Positions 10,806 through 20,329 of a stretch of 64,000 nucleotides of DNA are shown here, one piece after another (the first letter of the stretch is position 1; each line of letters starts with the position of its first letter). The translations under genes were made by a program, and so were the position numbers. The stretch lies in assembly GCA_036250225.1 (NCBI GenBank), contig JAPZLL010000004.1, positions 1,054,001 through 1,118,000 on the forward strand, in the 5' to 3' direction. The DNA is from Cercophora sp. LCS_1 (Eukaryota; Ascomycota; Sordariomycetes; Sordariales; Lasiosphaeriaceae). Below the pieces are notes generated by a model, which saw only the letters and a list, made by a program, of their open reading frames with translations, ran no database searches and was not told where the DNA came from.

Positions 10806-11676
10806 TGTTGTTGGTTTGTTGAAGATGGTGCACCTAATTCTCCCCAATAGACTTGGGAAGCGGGTTCGCCGGTGAGGTCCGCGATGGTCCATGCTTTCTT
10901 TCTGTTTGGCCCGGCCGTTGAGGTAGTCGAGGGAAGACAAGGTCCACTCCTCAGACCTGTGCTGCCATCAGCTCGGATAATGGTGTTCGTCTTCCCGTTC
11001 CCCGCATTTTGCAGCTGCCCGGTAATTATCCCATTGATGGCATGCCGGGACGAGACATGGCCAAGAGTCATAGTAGGGGCCAGGTATGGTATTGTACAAC
11101 TTCTAACTTGTTGAAGAAAAGAACTCTTATTGACATCTAGAAACCAGGACATCATCCAAGAGAACCTACCTAGGCATTTTTGCACCTAAGAATAATAAAG
11201 CTTTATAAAAAGCATGATATATTAAATGAAGTAAAGCAATATTATAAGACGTTCTTGCTCCGAAAAGCGATGGTACAAATTTCGTTCTGGGACCTCACAT
11301 TACCGCTATGGTCGAGCCGCGCTTTCCTTCGCTCTAGCAACGCCGGCACCCTTCACCGCACATGGCCTTGAGCTAAAGCTGCTTCAAACTGTGCTTCGGT
11401 GGTTGGTTTTGGTGTGGGTGGGGCCTCTGCCAAGAATTCTGCCTCCAGCCCTGCCATCGACAACGTGCCTGCCCACGTCACAAAAGTCATGCAGGTTGCC
11501 TCACCAGCGCCGCCTCACCATTGCCCCTGTATAAGGTAACTAACCGCCGATTTGATCCCGCCGACTACTATCGCGCGTGCTTTGCCAATTTATCCTATCC
11601 CCTTTTCTGAACGGGCAGCCGTTTCCACACGTGAAACATCAATCGGGTTGATTACCTTACCTTACCTTACCTTACT
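10806..11676. other. Intergenic stretch upstream of the orphan gene
   Basis: No supported gene. A minus-strand open frame (10754-11185) overlaps the SINE-like head and is rejected. The last 26 bp before the next ATG are a short tandem repeat of CTTAC. Confidence 0.4.
11651..11675. repeat. Short CTTAC tandem repeat before a start codon
   Basis: The pentamer CTTAC is repeated four to five times directly before the ATG at 11677. It lies in the presumed 5-prime UTR. It may simply be a microsatellite. Confidence 0.7.
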
Positions 11677-14600
11677 ATGTCAGCCATGGACAAGCTATCG
11701 ATGGCGCTCGGCATGTCGACACTGGAGGCTAATTTCGGGCTCGCTCGAATCAATTTCGACTTCTCCCTCTACAAAGTCGAGGCGCCCAAAGAGTATAGGG
11801 AGCTGGGCGAGGTGCTCACGGCCAGGCGCCGAGACGCGGCAGAGTCCGGGAGTTACCACGTCACGGTGCGCAAACTCAACGCCCTTTTTGAGCATACGCT
11901 CCCTCCAATCCCAAGGCTCGTCAGCGCGTACGGGCTGCGCTCCTCAAAGATTGCCCGCATGGCCAGCGACAAGAACAAAGGTTCCTCCGCTGGGGCTACA
12001 CACGCGCCCATGTATCGCATCTTCCCCGAGCACTCGGGTATCGACGGGACGAACATATGGGCGGCCGCGACATCAGGAGAACAAGCAGTTGCGCTTCACC
12101 TGCTGGCATGCATGCTGGCGCGCTTGTGGCCCCCGACCGAGGCCACCTCCATCTGGGTCGAGCTTGTGGCCGAACGGAAGAAGCGCGTGCAGGAAGGGCG
12201 TGAGGCCCCCACCCTCGCGTGTCTGGCTGCGATCCAGGTGAATATTACGCGGGAGCAGCTGGCCGAGTGGGACGCAGGAGCCCGTGCGTGGCTGCGAATC
12301 GCTGACAAGGCGATGGAGCGGCAGCAGAAACAGCTCATGCTAATCATCGGCAATGTCGACATAGCCGTCAACGCGAAGATGGACGTCTACGACAGCGTGC
12401 TACAGGCTTGGACTTCCTCGCTCCACGCGGTCGAGAACATGCTATGCGACGTGCCGCAGACGGTGCAGAGCGGCGCCGTCCTGCTGGCCCTCTCGGCGTG
12501 GCATCTCTACCCGAACCTGTTTGTACTGGGCGAGACATCTCCCAAGGCTGTGGACCTTGCTGACGGGCTCATGGAACCGACCGCCGTTCTCACCCTCGGT
12601 CTGCAGAACGCCCACGAGCACAAGTCGGGCGACGGCGTATATTGGTCGCTGCCGTTGGCCTACCTTCGCTATTACGGGCCCTCAATAGTCTCGCGCCGTA
12701 CCATGGGCTCCCATTCCTCAAGGATATCGTTCGACCAGTTTCTGCAGATTGTTCTCGGCTGCGCCCTCCGAGATGGAGGCTTTGGCGACATGGATGTCAC
12801 TGAAGCTGCGTCTCTTATTTGTGGGCTCTACAACGAGCTGTGCACCCCCTCGGACTCTCACCACAAAGACGAAGCTCTAAGAGCGAGGCCCCGGGATGAG
12901 AAGTTGGCAGATTCGCAAAAGTTCACGTGGCTTGCGCCACTTGCAAGGGCCGCGAGTATTCTCCTGGGGTCACGAGGTGAGGAGCTTGAGTCCTCCATGA
13001 GACTGATCGGGTACGGCAAGAGGAGATGCAATACATTACTAGGAGCGTCTCTGACACCCACTGGCCCTGTTTTTGGACTTGGCACACCTCAGGCCTTCCT
13101 TCGGGCCCTCAACGGCCGGGAGTCCGCTATTGAATCGATCCGCAAGATGATCCAAGACACTCTAGGCACGACTACCAACGAGGTGTACATCATCCGGTAC
13201 AAAGTTGCTGAGAATGTATTCGCCTACGCGAGTGGCGCGGGGACGCTTCACCGGTGGAGTGCTGTCCAACTTGCCACCGACGAAAAGCAGGACCGCATCT
13301 CGCCAGATGCGATACAGATCAGAAAGTACGGGCTTCACGACTCTGAAGTCCAGCAACAGTTTCTCGTCTGGTTCAACCCGCCTTCGACGTTCCGCCAAGA
13401 GAGGATACCGCGTCTTGCGCATCTCGCCACGAAGGAGAACCTTGATAGTGGCAAGTCTTCGCTAGCGCCAAAGAAAAAACGAAAATCCAAGAAGAGGGAG
13501 ACTCAAGATAACTTCGAACTTCCAAGCATCATCCTCGAACGCATTTTCGGTTCCGCCGATAACGATGACGATGTTGCGCTCTACGGGCCCCCAGAGCATA
13601 TCGACCCCAGTCTATACGTCTTCCGTCATAAAGACGTAGCAGAAGCCCTTAGAAAAGGTCTCCTGTATATCCCCACCGCGAAGAAGCTCCTGAATTCGGG
13701 GTCTTTCAGGACTCCCTCTATGAAACTAAGGGATTCCTTACGAGTTGTCCAGGCGGCTGCGACAGTCTACGAACACCTCCCCGACGCGACTGTCTCAATT
13801 GACATCACATCGCATAGCATAGAAGACGTCCAATGGGTAAACAGGAAGAGAGGGGGACGACTAGCGTCTGACACAGGCATTTTTCTCGATTTGGCTGACA
13901 CATTCGCCTGCATCGCATGCTTCGAGTTGGGGATACCAACGATCCAACCCGCAGGTCTGGGCGACGTGATGGCGTTGTCCATTGGAAACTCCATTTATAT
14001 CTCGCGCTACCTGCTCTCGGACCCGACCGAGAAGTTCCGCGCCAACGAGGTGAGGCGGATAGAAGGAAACATCGGCAAGCCAGGGCTCGCTTTCATGATC
14101 CCACCTAAGAACCCCATGGTCAAGACGCTTGCTAATGACACGTGGAACGTCATCACGCACGCCACTTTTGACGGAAAGCTAGAAAATAACTTTGACGCCA
14201 CATCGCTCCACCTCTCCTTCACCGACTATGTGCTACCCGTCGACCTAGGAACCCATGGTTTCCAAGACCGCGAAGCATTTTTTGTCGAGTCCCTTGTGTC
14301 GATCCACGACAGAGGCACCTGGATCGCGGACCTGGATGTCATGGCGGCTATCCGCAGCGAGCTGCTATCCATCGTCGAGATTGACTTTCGCAAGGCCCAT
14401 GGGGACCGCTTCTCTGTCGGACAGACTGCTGCCCGGGTTGGAGCAGGTAGTTCTACTCTCCCTACCTGCGAATATCAGGAGAAAAAAAAACGTCCACAAG
14501 TCACCCGTGAGCAGAATCAAGCTCTACATACCGGGTTCGGCTTCCCCACGACCAGCGTCGACTGTTGGAATGAGCTGCTGGACCCATCACTCCAGACGTC

Positions 14601-14775
14601 AGTCATCCGTGTCCATGGAAACTGGCTTGGAAGACTTGGGGCCGCTGTGCTCAGCGTGCAACTTGGTTTCAAAACATATGTTCTACCTCTGGAATGCGAA
14701 GATGCATGTCGGCATTGTGTCGGGGCGTTGATGAAGCACGGGACTGACAAGAGACGAGATGTTATCATTTGTTGA
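11677..14775 (+). CDS. Large uncharacterised fungal protein, 1032 residues
   Basis: A single uninterrupted frame of 1032 codons starts at ATG 11677; ATG codons at 11686 or 11713 are alternatives. I do not recognise an enzyme domain. The N-terminal segment is ordered (MSTLEANFGLARINFDFSL). A helical central half contains an AVALHLLACMLARLW segment that is hydrophobic but not a clear membrane span. A basic cluster (APKKKRKSKKRE, about residue 600) could act as a nuclear localisation signal. The C-terminus contains several His and Cys (CEDACRHCVGALMKH). Codon composition looks like a real gene along the full length. Proteins of this kind are widespread as hypothetical proteins in Pezizomycotina, as far as I recall. 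No function is proposed. Confidence 0.75.
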   Translation: MSAMDKLSMALGMSTLEANFGLARINFDFSLYKVEAPKEYRELGEVLTARRRDAAESGSYHVTVRKLNALFEHTLPPIPRLVSAYGLRSSKIARMASDKNKGSSAGATHAPMYRIFPEHSGIDGTNIWAAATSGEQAVALHLLACMLARLWPPTEATSIWVELVAERKKRVQEGREAPTLACLAAIQVNITREQLAEWDAGARAWLRIADKAMERQQKQLMLIIGNVDIAVNAKMDVYDSVLQAWTSSLHAVENMLCDVPQTVQSGAVLLALSAWHLYPNLFVLGETSPKAVDLADGLMEPTAVLTLGLQNAHEHKSGDGVYWSLPLAYLRYYGPSIVSRRTMGSHSSRISFDQFLQIVLGCALRDGGFGDMDVTEAASLICGLYNELCTPSDSHHKDEALRARPRDEKLADSQKFTWLAPLARAASILLGSRGEELESSMRLIGYGKRRCNTLLGASLTPTGPVFGLGTPQAFLRALNGRESAIESIRKMIQDTLGTTTNEVYIIRYKVAENVFAYASGAGTLHRWSAVQLATDEKQDRISPDAIQIRKYGLHDSEVQQQFLVWFNPPSTFRQERIPRLAHLATKENLDSGKSSLAPKKKRKSKKRETQDNFELPSIILERIFGSADNDDDVALYGPPEHIDPSLYVFRHKDVAEALRKGLLYIPTAKKLLNSGSFRTPSMKLRDSLRVVQAAATVYEHLPDATVSIDITSHSIEDVQWVNRKRGGRLASDTGIFLDLADTFACIACFELGIPTIQPAGLGDVMALSIGNSIYISRYLLSDPTEKFRANEVRRIEGNIGKPGLAFMIPPKNPMVKTLANDTWNVITHATFDGKLENNFDATSLHLSFTDYVLPVDLGTHGFQDREAFFVESLVSIHDRGTWIADLDVMAAIRSELLSIVEIDFRKAHGDRFSVGQTAARVGAGSSTLPTCEYQEKKKRPQVTREQNQALHTGFGFPTTSVDCWNELLDPSLQTSVIRVHGNWLGRLGAAVLSVQLGFKTYVLPLECEDACRHCVGALMKHGTDKRRDVIIC

Positions 14776-14904
14776 GAACGTGACATGGGACCAGGTACTG
14801 TACAATTTTCAGTAGACTAATGAAAAGGCCCATTTTGACATCTAGAGAAGGAATGATGTAGGAAAAACACAAGAAACGCGCCACCATACTCGACACATGA
14901 CCGC

Positions 14905-16422
14905 CTACTGATCCCAAGACCTCCTCTCCCCTGCCACTCCCACCTCCCCCGACGAACTCCTCAAAAGCCCTCCCGAAAAGCTCCCATCCAAACCCCTCGA
15001 CAAACTCCGCGTTGCCCTCGCCCGGCTAACAGCACACCAACGTCGTCCAACTTCGCCAACGCGATCAAGCGAATCGAACCTCTCAAGCTCCTCCGACATG
15101 CTAATCATACTTTGTACCCTAGGGTGCTGAATCCTCAGTTGCTCAGGACTTACGCGCACAGCAAAGTCCGGAGGCGGCGGGCCCTTTGGGCTGGCAAGAC
15201 AGGCGAGGCTGTCGGTTGGAGAACATGGGAGGCCTTGCATGAAGGGGAAGGGGAACTCCCATGTTATTTCTTCGTCAAGGTCGTCGTCATCCTGGTCTGA
15301 GACGTCCGAAGAGAGAGAAGATGGAGTTGAAGGGGTAGAAGACCGGGTTTGGAGCGGGAAGTTGGTCGAGAGAGTGAGGTTCGGGCTGAACTTAGAGGAC
15401 AGTGGTAGGGTGTCTGTGGGGCTTGAGGGGTAGGGAGGCGACTGTTTGGTGAGGATGACTGGTGGCGGCACTTTGAAAAGCTTTGCTTCCTGTGCTGGAG
15501 GGCTGGCGATGGGTACTGCGTCTGGGAGCTCGATAGGAGGGCGCCTGTATCGACGGGCACGGCGCCGCCGCGCGGGGGCGATGTGTCTGTTGTTGGACAT
15601 GTTTGGTGGGGACCCCGATGGAAATGTTTCTCCGTCCGTCCACTCGGAAAGTGGCGATCCTTGAGATGGCTCCGACCCTTCCAAGACCGGCTGATGCGCC
15701 GCCACGTCGAGATTGAGACCCCCTTGCTGCAAGGCATCGACCACGATACCGAATATCTCGGGGTCGGTGATGACTTGAAGATCAGGAGCAGCATCCACGT
15801 TGCCGCTGAACATTCCTTGGTCGGGATACCGGCCTGCCCAGATACACCATATCGTCACGGCCATGGCGTACAGATCGTCAGGTTGACCTGGGACAAAACA
15901 CCTCCCCGGGCGGGTGTTGGCCGTGAGCCATGGAGAGACAAACTCGCCGTTACCATCCCAGCAGCTTCCGCCTTCGCCACCCAACCGCCGAGAGTTTCTG
16001 AAGTCGACAAAGACGAGTCGCTCCTCGCAGTCCCATTGCAAAGCGCTAGGGTTGATGTCGCCATGGACGATTCCTTTGGCATGAAGCCGAGACACAAGTT
16101 CCGTCACTTGAAGCGAAACCGACTTGCAATCCTCAAGGCGAACATTGGCAGGCTCAAGGGGCGTGCCTCTCTTCATCAGGGCGGCCTCTTGATGGAAGGT
16201 CGTGTCGTTCCGCACACGTCCAATTCTGCTGACTACCGGCATCGCAAGCTCATGCCCTGCGTATTCCATCAACTCAGTCTCTCTTTGTGTGCATCTCTTC
16301 AGCAATAGTGCGTCGACGGGAAATGGCGTGAGTTGGACGTTCTGCAGCAAGTTGCAGATGCGTGGGTCGCTCGTGAGCATGAAAGGGGAGAAGCCATGCT
16401 CATCCTGCTCGTCGAGACCCAT
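14905..16422 (-). CDS. Kinase-like protein with degenerate catalytic motifs
   Basis: The 505-residue protein starts at ATG 16422 (the frame extends upstream without another ATG). The catalytic loop reads HGDINPSALQW, corresponding to HRDxKxxN: Asp is kept, the usual Asn is replaced. The magnesium motif reads VDFRNS instead of DFG. The aF-helix-like segment DDLYAMAVTIWCIWAGRYP follows at the expected distance. The N-lobe is short and I see no convincing glycine-rich loop or VAIK Lys. Residues from about 270 onward are Ser/Pro-rich and likely disordered, with an acidic patch (DQDDDDLDEE). It may be a pseudokinase or a divergent active kinase. Its 3-prime end is only 129 bp from the convergent 1032-residue gene. 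Confidence 0.75.
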   Translation of the reverse strand: MGLDEQDEHGFSPFMLTSDPRICNLLQNVQLTPFPVDALLLKRCTQRETELMEYAGHELAMPVVSRIGRVRNDTTFHQEAALMKRGTPLEPANVRLEDCKSVSLQVTELVSRLHAKGIVHGDINPSALQWDCEERLVFVDFRNSRRLGGEGGSCWDGNGEFVSPWLTANTRPGRCFVPGQPDDLYAMAVTIWCIWAGRYPDQGMFSGNVDAAPDLQVITDPEIFGIVVDALQQGGLNLDVAAHQPVLEGSEPSQGSPLSEWTDGETFPSGSPPNMSNNRHIAPARRRRARRYRRPPIELPDAVPIASPPAQEAKLFKVPPPVILTKQSPPYPSSPTDTLPLSSKFSPNLTLSTNFPLQTRSSTPSTPSSLSSDVSDQDDDDLDEEITWEFPFPFMQGLPCSPTDSLACLASPKGPPPPDFAVRVSPEQLRIQHPRVQSMISMSEELERFDSLDRVGEVGRRWCAVSRARATRSLSRGLDGSFSGGLLRSSSGEVGVAGERRSWDQ

Positions 16423-17587
16423 CTTGGGTCTGGCCACTCCAGGTGGAAATGATGAATGACGGTGCAACTATATCTTCAACTTCAGACAACGTCGTCGCAA
16501 CAGGGGGGTGCATCCTGAACCGTCACCATGTTGCATCCCAAGTTCCCACCCTTCCTCTAAATACCACGGCTGCATGGCCTCTTCGTTGGTCTCCCTGGCG
16601 TCTACAGACACCAAAATCCTTGTTGCATCTTTACTTTGTGGCTGCTGTTAGCCGCCGCGGTAAAACTTGGCGACAGGTTGGCTGTCCAGCCCGGCTGCGC
16701 GAGCGAGGGACCGAGGCCACCATTCTTGGCCGTTGGAACAAGGTTGGCCACCAATCCCGGTTGGGGATGCGTTCTGCAACCCGAACCGTTGGGAGAACAG
16801 CTCTTGGCCAGGGGTGGCCGTGGCGTTTGTTTCGCGCGCCATCGTCGTGTCATTTTTGCCCAATCGTTCCTCTTATCAGTCGACTTGCCGACGAATGGGC
16901 ACGTTTTCCGCGTGGTTTGGGAGAGCAGGCCACTTCTCAGACAGTTTGCGACACGGTGCAGCCACTGCTGGCGCAAGGGAATGCTTGTGTCCCAGACGCG
17001 ACCAACGGGTCGCAACCGCGATGCGTATCATGCAAGGTCTTCGACATGAGGCTTTCTTGAGGATGATGACAAGTTCGCGGGACTGTGTTTTTGGTTGGGT
17101 GGTGGAGATGGATCATGTTTCGGAGACATCAGGTGTCGGATCACCATTGCACGGGCACTGTGGTGGCGGCACGTTCATCACGCACTAACAGTTAGTGGTG
17201 TATCTTAGGTGTGTCTCTGTTAGTGCACCAGGAACTCGCCAATGGAATCCTTTGATTTCACAAACCCCATATTCCCATTCGCAAATCCAGTCGAGGACAA
17301 CGGTCTCAGCGGTAGCGGTGAGCCCTCCATCGAGAAACGAAGCCTTTTTTTTTTTTTTCTTTTTGACGAAAGGTCTCACCAACCCTCCTAACCAGTAATT
17401 CGCCCTCAATGTCTCGGCATCTTGGATTTCGTTAGCCTCGGCCCGAGTGCCTCGATGCCCTATCAAAGTTCAGTTCCCGGACCGGGAGACGCACAAGAAG
17501 AAATCATCAAGACGTTGTAATTTCTCGCTGGTTGACATCCTTCCTGGCTTCCTCCACATAGCGCCCTTGTCGTCACAGCTGCTCGCG
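16423..17587. other. Intergenic stretch between divergent genes
   Basis: About 1.2 kb between the starts of the kinase-like gene and the secreted protein. Overlapping open frames exist on both strands (16443-17060, 16602-17015, 16667-17188) but they shadow one another and have no domain. A T-rich run lies at 17346-17359. Confidence 0.4.
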
Positions 17588-18383
17588 ATGAAGTTTCTTG
17601 CCGTCCTTGCGATGGCTTCGGCTGTAGGTACCACTCTATTAAGGAAATGCAGCCCTAACATTCCTTGTCCAAGGTCCTGGCCACACCCTGCGATCATCCG
17701 TTCCTGGACGCCTCCAAGACCACCCCCGAGAGCGACTTCGAGATCGTCTCGGGCGACATCGAGCTCGGCGGGCCAACTGCCCCCCTGACCTTCAGAGGCC
17801 CAACCACCGTCGGCGGCCCCGAGGTCGCCATCCAAGGCACCGCGCAGGAGATATACGAGCAGATCCTTGAGCAAAACCCCTCGTACGACCCGTGGGACTT
17901 TCCCGGGTACCGAGCACAGATGGTGGCCCGCGGCCTCACCAAGAGGAACGACATCGACTTCCCCGAAAAGCGCAACAACCACACTGGCTTTCTCGAGTGC
18001 GGTAAGGGTGCTCCCATTCGCGAGTGGCGTGAGTGCTACGAAGGCCTCAACTACCTCGAAAGAATCGGGGACGGTCTTTGCGAGGCCGCCGCTTTCAGCT
18101 GTGCCCGTGTGAGCTGCTCACACAACTGCGGCATGAATATCTGTTCCAAGGTGAGAGGAAGCGATGTTGTTGCATGTTTCCGTCACACAGGTTGGATGCT
18201 GACGAGCCCTGGATTTGGTAGGCCTCGAAGCCGATGGCTCTTGAGGCCTGGATGATCCGCAAGGAGATAATCAGGATTGCCTACAACTGTGGTCAAACAC
18301 ACAGAGAAGCGCGGGACCAGAACGTCAGGGGTCGCATTCATTACCCCACCTATACCATTTACTTGAGCGGGGATAACTGCTGA
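17588..18383 (+). CDS. Cysteine-rich secreted protein, effector-like
   Basis: Three exons (17588-17623, 17674-18150, 18222-18383) give 224 residues. The introns have CCCTAAC and GCTGAC branch sites, and the frames join exactly. Exon 1 encodes almost only the signal peptide (MKFLAVLAMASA, cleaved near AVLA). The mature protein has ten Cys: one near the N-terminus (TPCDH), a cluster in the middle ending SCARVSCSHNCGMNICSK, and two near the C-terminus (YNCGQ, GDNC at the very end). This suggests five disulfide bonds. No enzyme motif. Size, signal peptide and Cys content match fungal small secreted proteins, some of which are effectors. The role here is unknown. Confidence 0.8.
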
Positions 18384-18845
18384 GCAAGAGAATTTTGCTG
18401 GCGGCTGCCGAGTTGGTGGGGGACCTAGGATCGATTGGCAGTTGTGTCCCCTGTGGGACGGGGCATCTCTGTGAACTGGGCAGGAGCAAAGAGCACAAGA
18501 GGCGCCTGATGGCAGGTAGCAGCGATGGATGCACAGCTCTCATTGATGCCGTGTCTTAATTCCTGCCCTACATCTGAGGCCCAAGGCAGTCCTGTCTCTT
18601 CCATTAATAATTTATCTATCCCATGAAATTGTCTGCCAAATACCCAACTCTCCTCTTTCCCCTGCGTTTGACCAACTCCCAACAATACGGCTCTGGAACT
18701 GGAATTGCCAGTCGCATCACCAAACAACACCATCGGCGAAGGCCCTTTGAAACGCATCGCTTTGTTGTCCCGACTACTCCTCATTTGCCCGAAAACAGCA
18801 ACCCGCAGCAAAAGAAACTTCTTTCGGTACTGGACGGCGAGGACA
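18384..18845. promoter_or_regulatory. Upstream region of a membrane protein gene
   Basis: This lies between two tandem plus-strand genes. The frame of the next gene stays open upstream to 18705 but without an ATG. An ORF beginning at ATG 18623 overlaps it in another frame and looks like chance. No clear TATA box. Confidence 0.35.
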
Positions 18846-20183
18846 ATGGAGCCGCCGGAAATGGCGCCAGACCGCCAAGAGATGACACAAAATGCCACCT
18901 CCACGACTGCGTCTCGTTCGGTCTCTCCAGAACCGACCAGAGAAACCAATGACACTGACAACACCGATCGAATCCTGAACTCACCATCTGCAATGGATGT
19001 ACTGGAGCGCAGACACTTCAGGCCCTTCACCTACGAGCAAGAGGATAAACTTTTTATGTGGTTTGCTTTGGCCATACTCTTTCACGTTTACTTCCTTTGG
19101 ACCGGCGATCCCCACGCAACAGTATGGTTTACAATATGGTTTCTCCGGTTCACGATGCTTCTCCTCACCAGTATCATGTTCTGGCCCGTCGTCGCATGCG
19201 CAGTCCTGGCCCTTGGCAGTTACGCCATCTCACTCGGCATCTTCTTCGTGTCGGCTGCGATTGGTGCGATCGGCACGGTGATTGTCATGCCCTGGTGGAT
19301 GGTCCAGTTTGAGATCTGGCGGTGCGACTACCTGCAGCTTCACTCGAGGCAGTGGGTCGAAGCGTGGGGCTGCAGCAGCTGGATCCTGGGGGAGACTCTC
19401 ACATCGTGGCTTCTCTGCGTCCTCAAACTGCCCTGGGCCCCCAGGTTTGCGTGGGGCGACATTGAGATCTGGCTGACCAGTCTGGCCTTCCCAACGGGCG
19501 ACACCAAGAAGATATTATTCTTTGAGTACTTTGACCTCAAGGCCCCCATCTTCTCACGCTTGGCTTGGTATCTCGCCTGGGCCTTTGTCGTCCTGAACGT
19601 CGTCGAGCAAGCCGACAAGGTGCTCCTCGGCGGTCTCACCTTCATTCGGCCGACGTTCATGTCAATCGTGAACAGGGAGGAATATGATGAGCTTGATGAA
19701 CGAGGGAGGCTCGTCGTCGCACCCCAACATCTCATGGTCCCCGTGCATGCGCTGCAGACGGCGGCCAGCGGGCGGGCCTTTGGCATGGCCGTCTTTGCGA
19801 CCCTCTCCATGTCGATCTACGAAGGTGCCCTTACTTCGAAGCTTGTCTTTGGGTTCTTGCTCCAGTGGGGACTCATTTTTATTCGGGAGTTTTACCAGAT
19901 GCCGTCATACATATCCTCCACGTCCGGCAGGCACGTGGCCCACCCCGATGAAGATCCGAATCTAGAGGGTCCCGACGGCCTCCTTTTCCCCAGACGATGG
20001 CTCCGCTTCGTCTTTGACCGGTTGCAGGGATGGATCCCCGACTGGTTTGGGGGAAATCCTGTCGTGCAGAGGCTTCTCGCTCCGAATGATAGTATCCTCT
20101 CCAAGGTGCTGAGAAGGATGAAAGTGGTGATTCCTTTTTGGCTGAGGATCGTTGATCACTCTGAACACGGCGGTGAAAATTAG
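18846..20183 (+). CDS. Polytopic membrane protein, unknown function
   Basis: The 445-residue protein starts at ATG 18846, the first ATG in the frame. After a hydrophilic Thr/Ser-rich N-terminus (about 45 residues) it has a hydrophobic cluster with three to four likely membrane spans (MWFALAILFHVYFLW, TIWFLRFTMLLLTSIMFW, VVACAVLALGSYAISLG, IFFVSAAIGAIGTVIVM). Aromatic-rich segments and at least three more spans follow in the middle and C-terminal half (LAWYLAWAFVVLNVV, MAVFATLSMSIYEGAL, LVFGFLLQWGLIFI). The C-terminus is basic and soluble. No transporter signature is recognised. Its 3-prime end is 146 bp from the convergent HET gene. Confidence 0.7.
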   Translation: MEPPEMAPDRQEMTQNATSTTASRSVSPEPTRETNDTDNTDRILNSPSAMDVLERRHFRPFTYEQEDKLFMWFALAILFHVYFLWTGDPHATVWFTIWFLRFTMLLLTSIMFWPVVACAVLALGSYAISLGIFFVSAAIGAIGTVIVMPWWMVQFEIWRCDYLQLHSRQWVEAWGCSSWILGETLTSWLLCVLKLPWAPRFAWGDIEIWLTSLAFPTGDTKKILFFEYFDLKAPIFSRLAWYLAWAFVVLNVVEQADKVLLGGLTFIRPTFMSIVNREEYDELDERGRLVVAPQHLMVPVHALQTAASGRAFGMAVFATLSMSIYEGALTSKLVFGFLLQWGLIFIREFYQMPSYISSTSGRHVAHPDEDPNLEGPDGLLFPRRWLRFVFDRLQGWIPDWFGGNPVVQRLLAPNDSILSKVLRRMKVVIPFWLRIVDHSEHGGEN

Positions 20184-20329
20184 CAAGAGATACCAAGGGC
20201 GTCAAAGCATGACCGGTCAGTTGGCTTCAGGCAAAAAGATGATATGCGTTTCTGTTGTATATATGGACGCGCTCGGGATATATACGCTATGTATTGTACC
20301 AAAGTCCCATCATTTTCCCCAAACCGGTC

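Noticed and set aside
10754..11185. A 143-codon minus-strand gene
   Set aside because: It overlaps the SINE-like head, has no recognised motif and no splice support.
11080..14870. Flanking repeats around the 1032-residue gene (shared GTACAA and TTGACATCTAGA blocks near 11095 and 14800)
   Set aside because: Similarity is limited to two short blocks with different spacing, too weak to call a repeat.
16443..17188. Several plus- and minus-strand ORFs upstream of the secreted protein
   Set aside because: They overlap in different frames, have no domain and no composition bias that favours one of them.
18623..18952. A small plus-strand gene overlapping the start of the membrane protein
   Set aside because: It overlaps the start of a well supported frame and has no signal peptide or domain.
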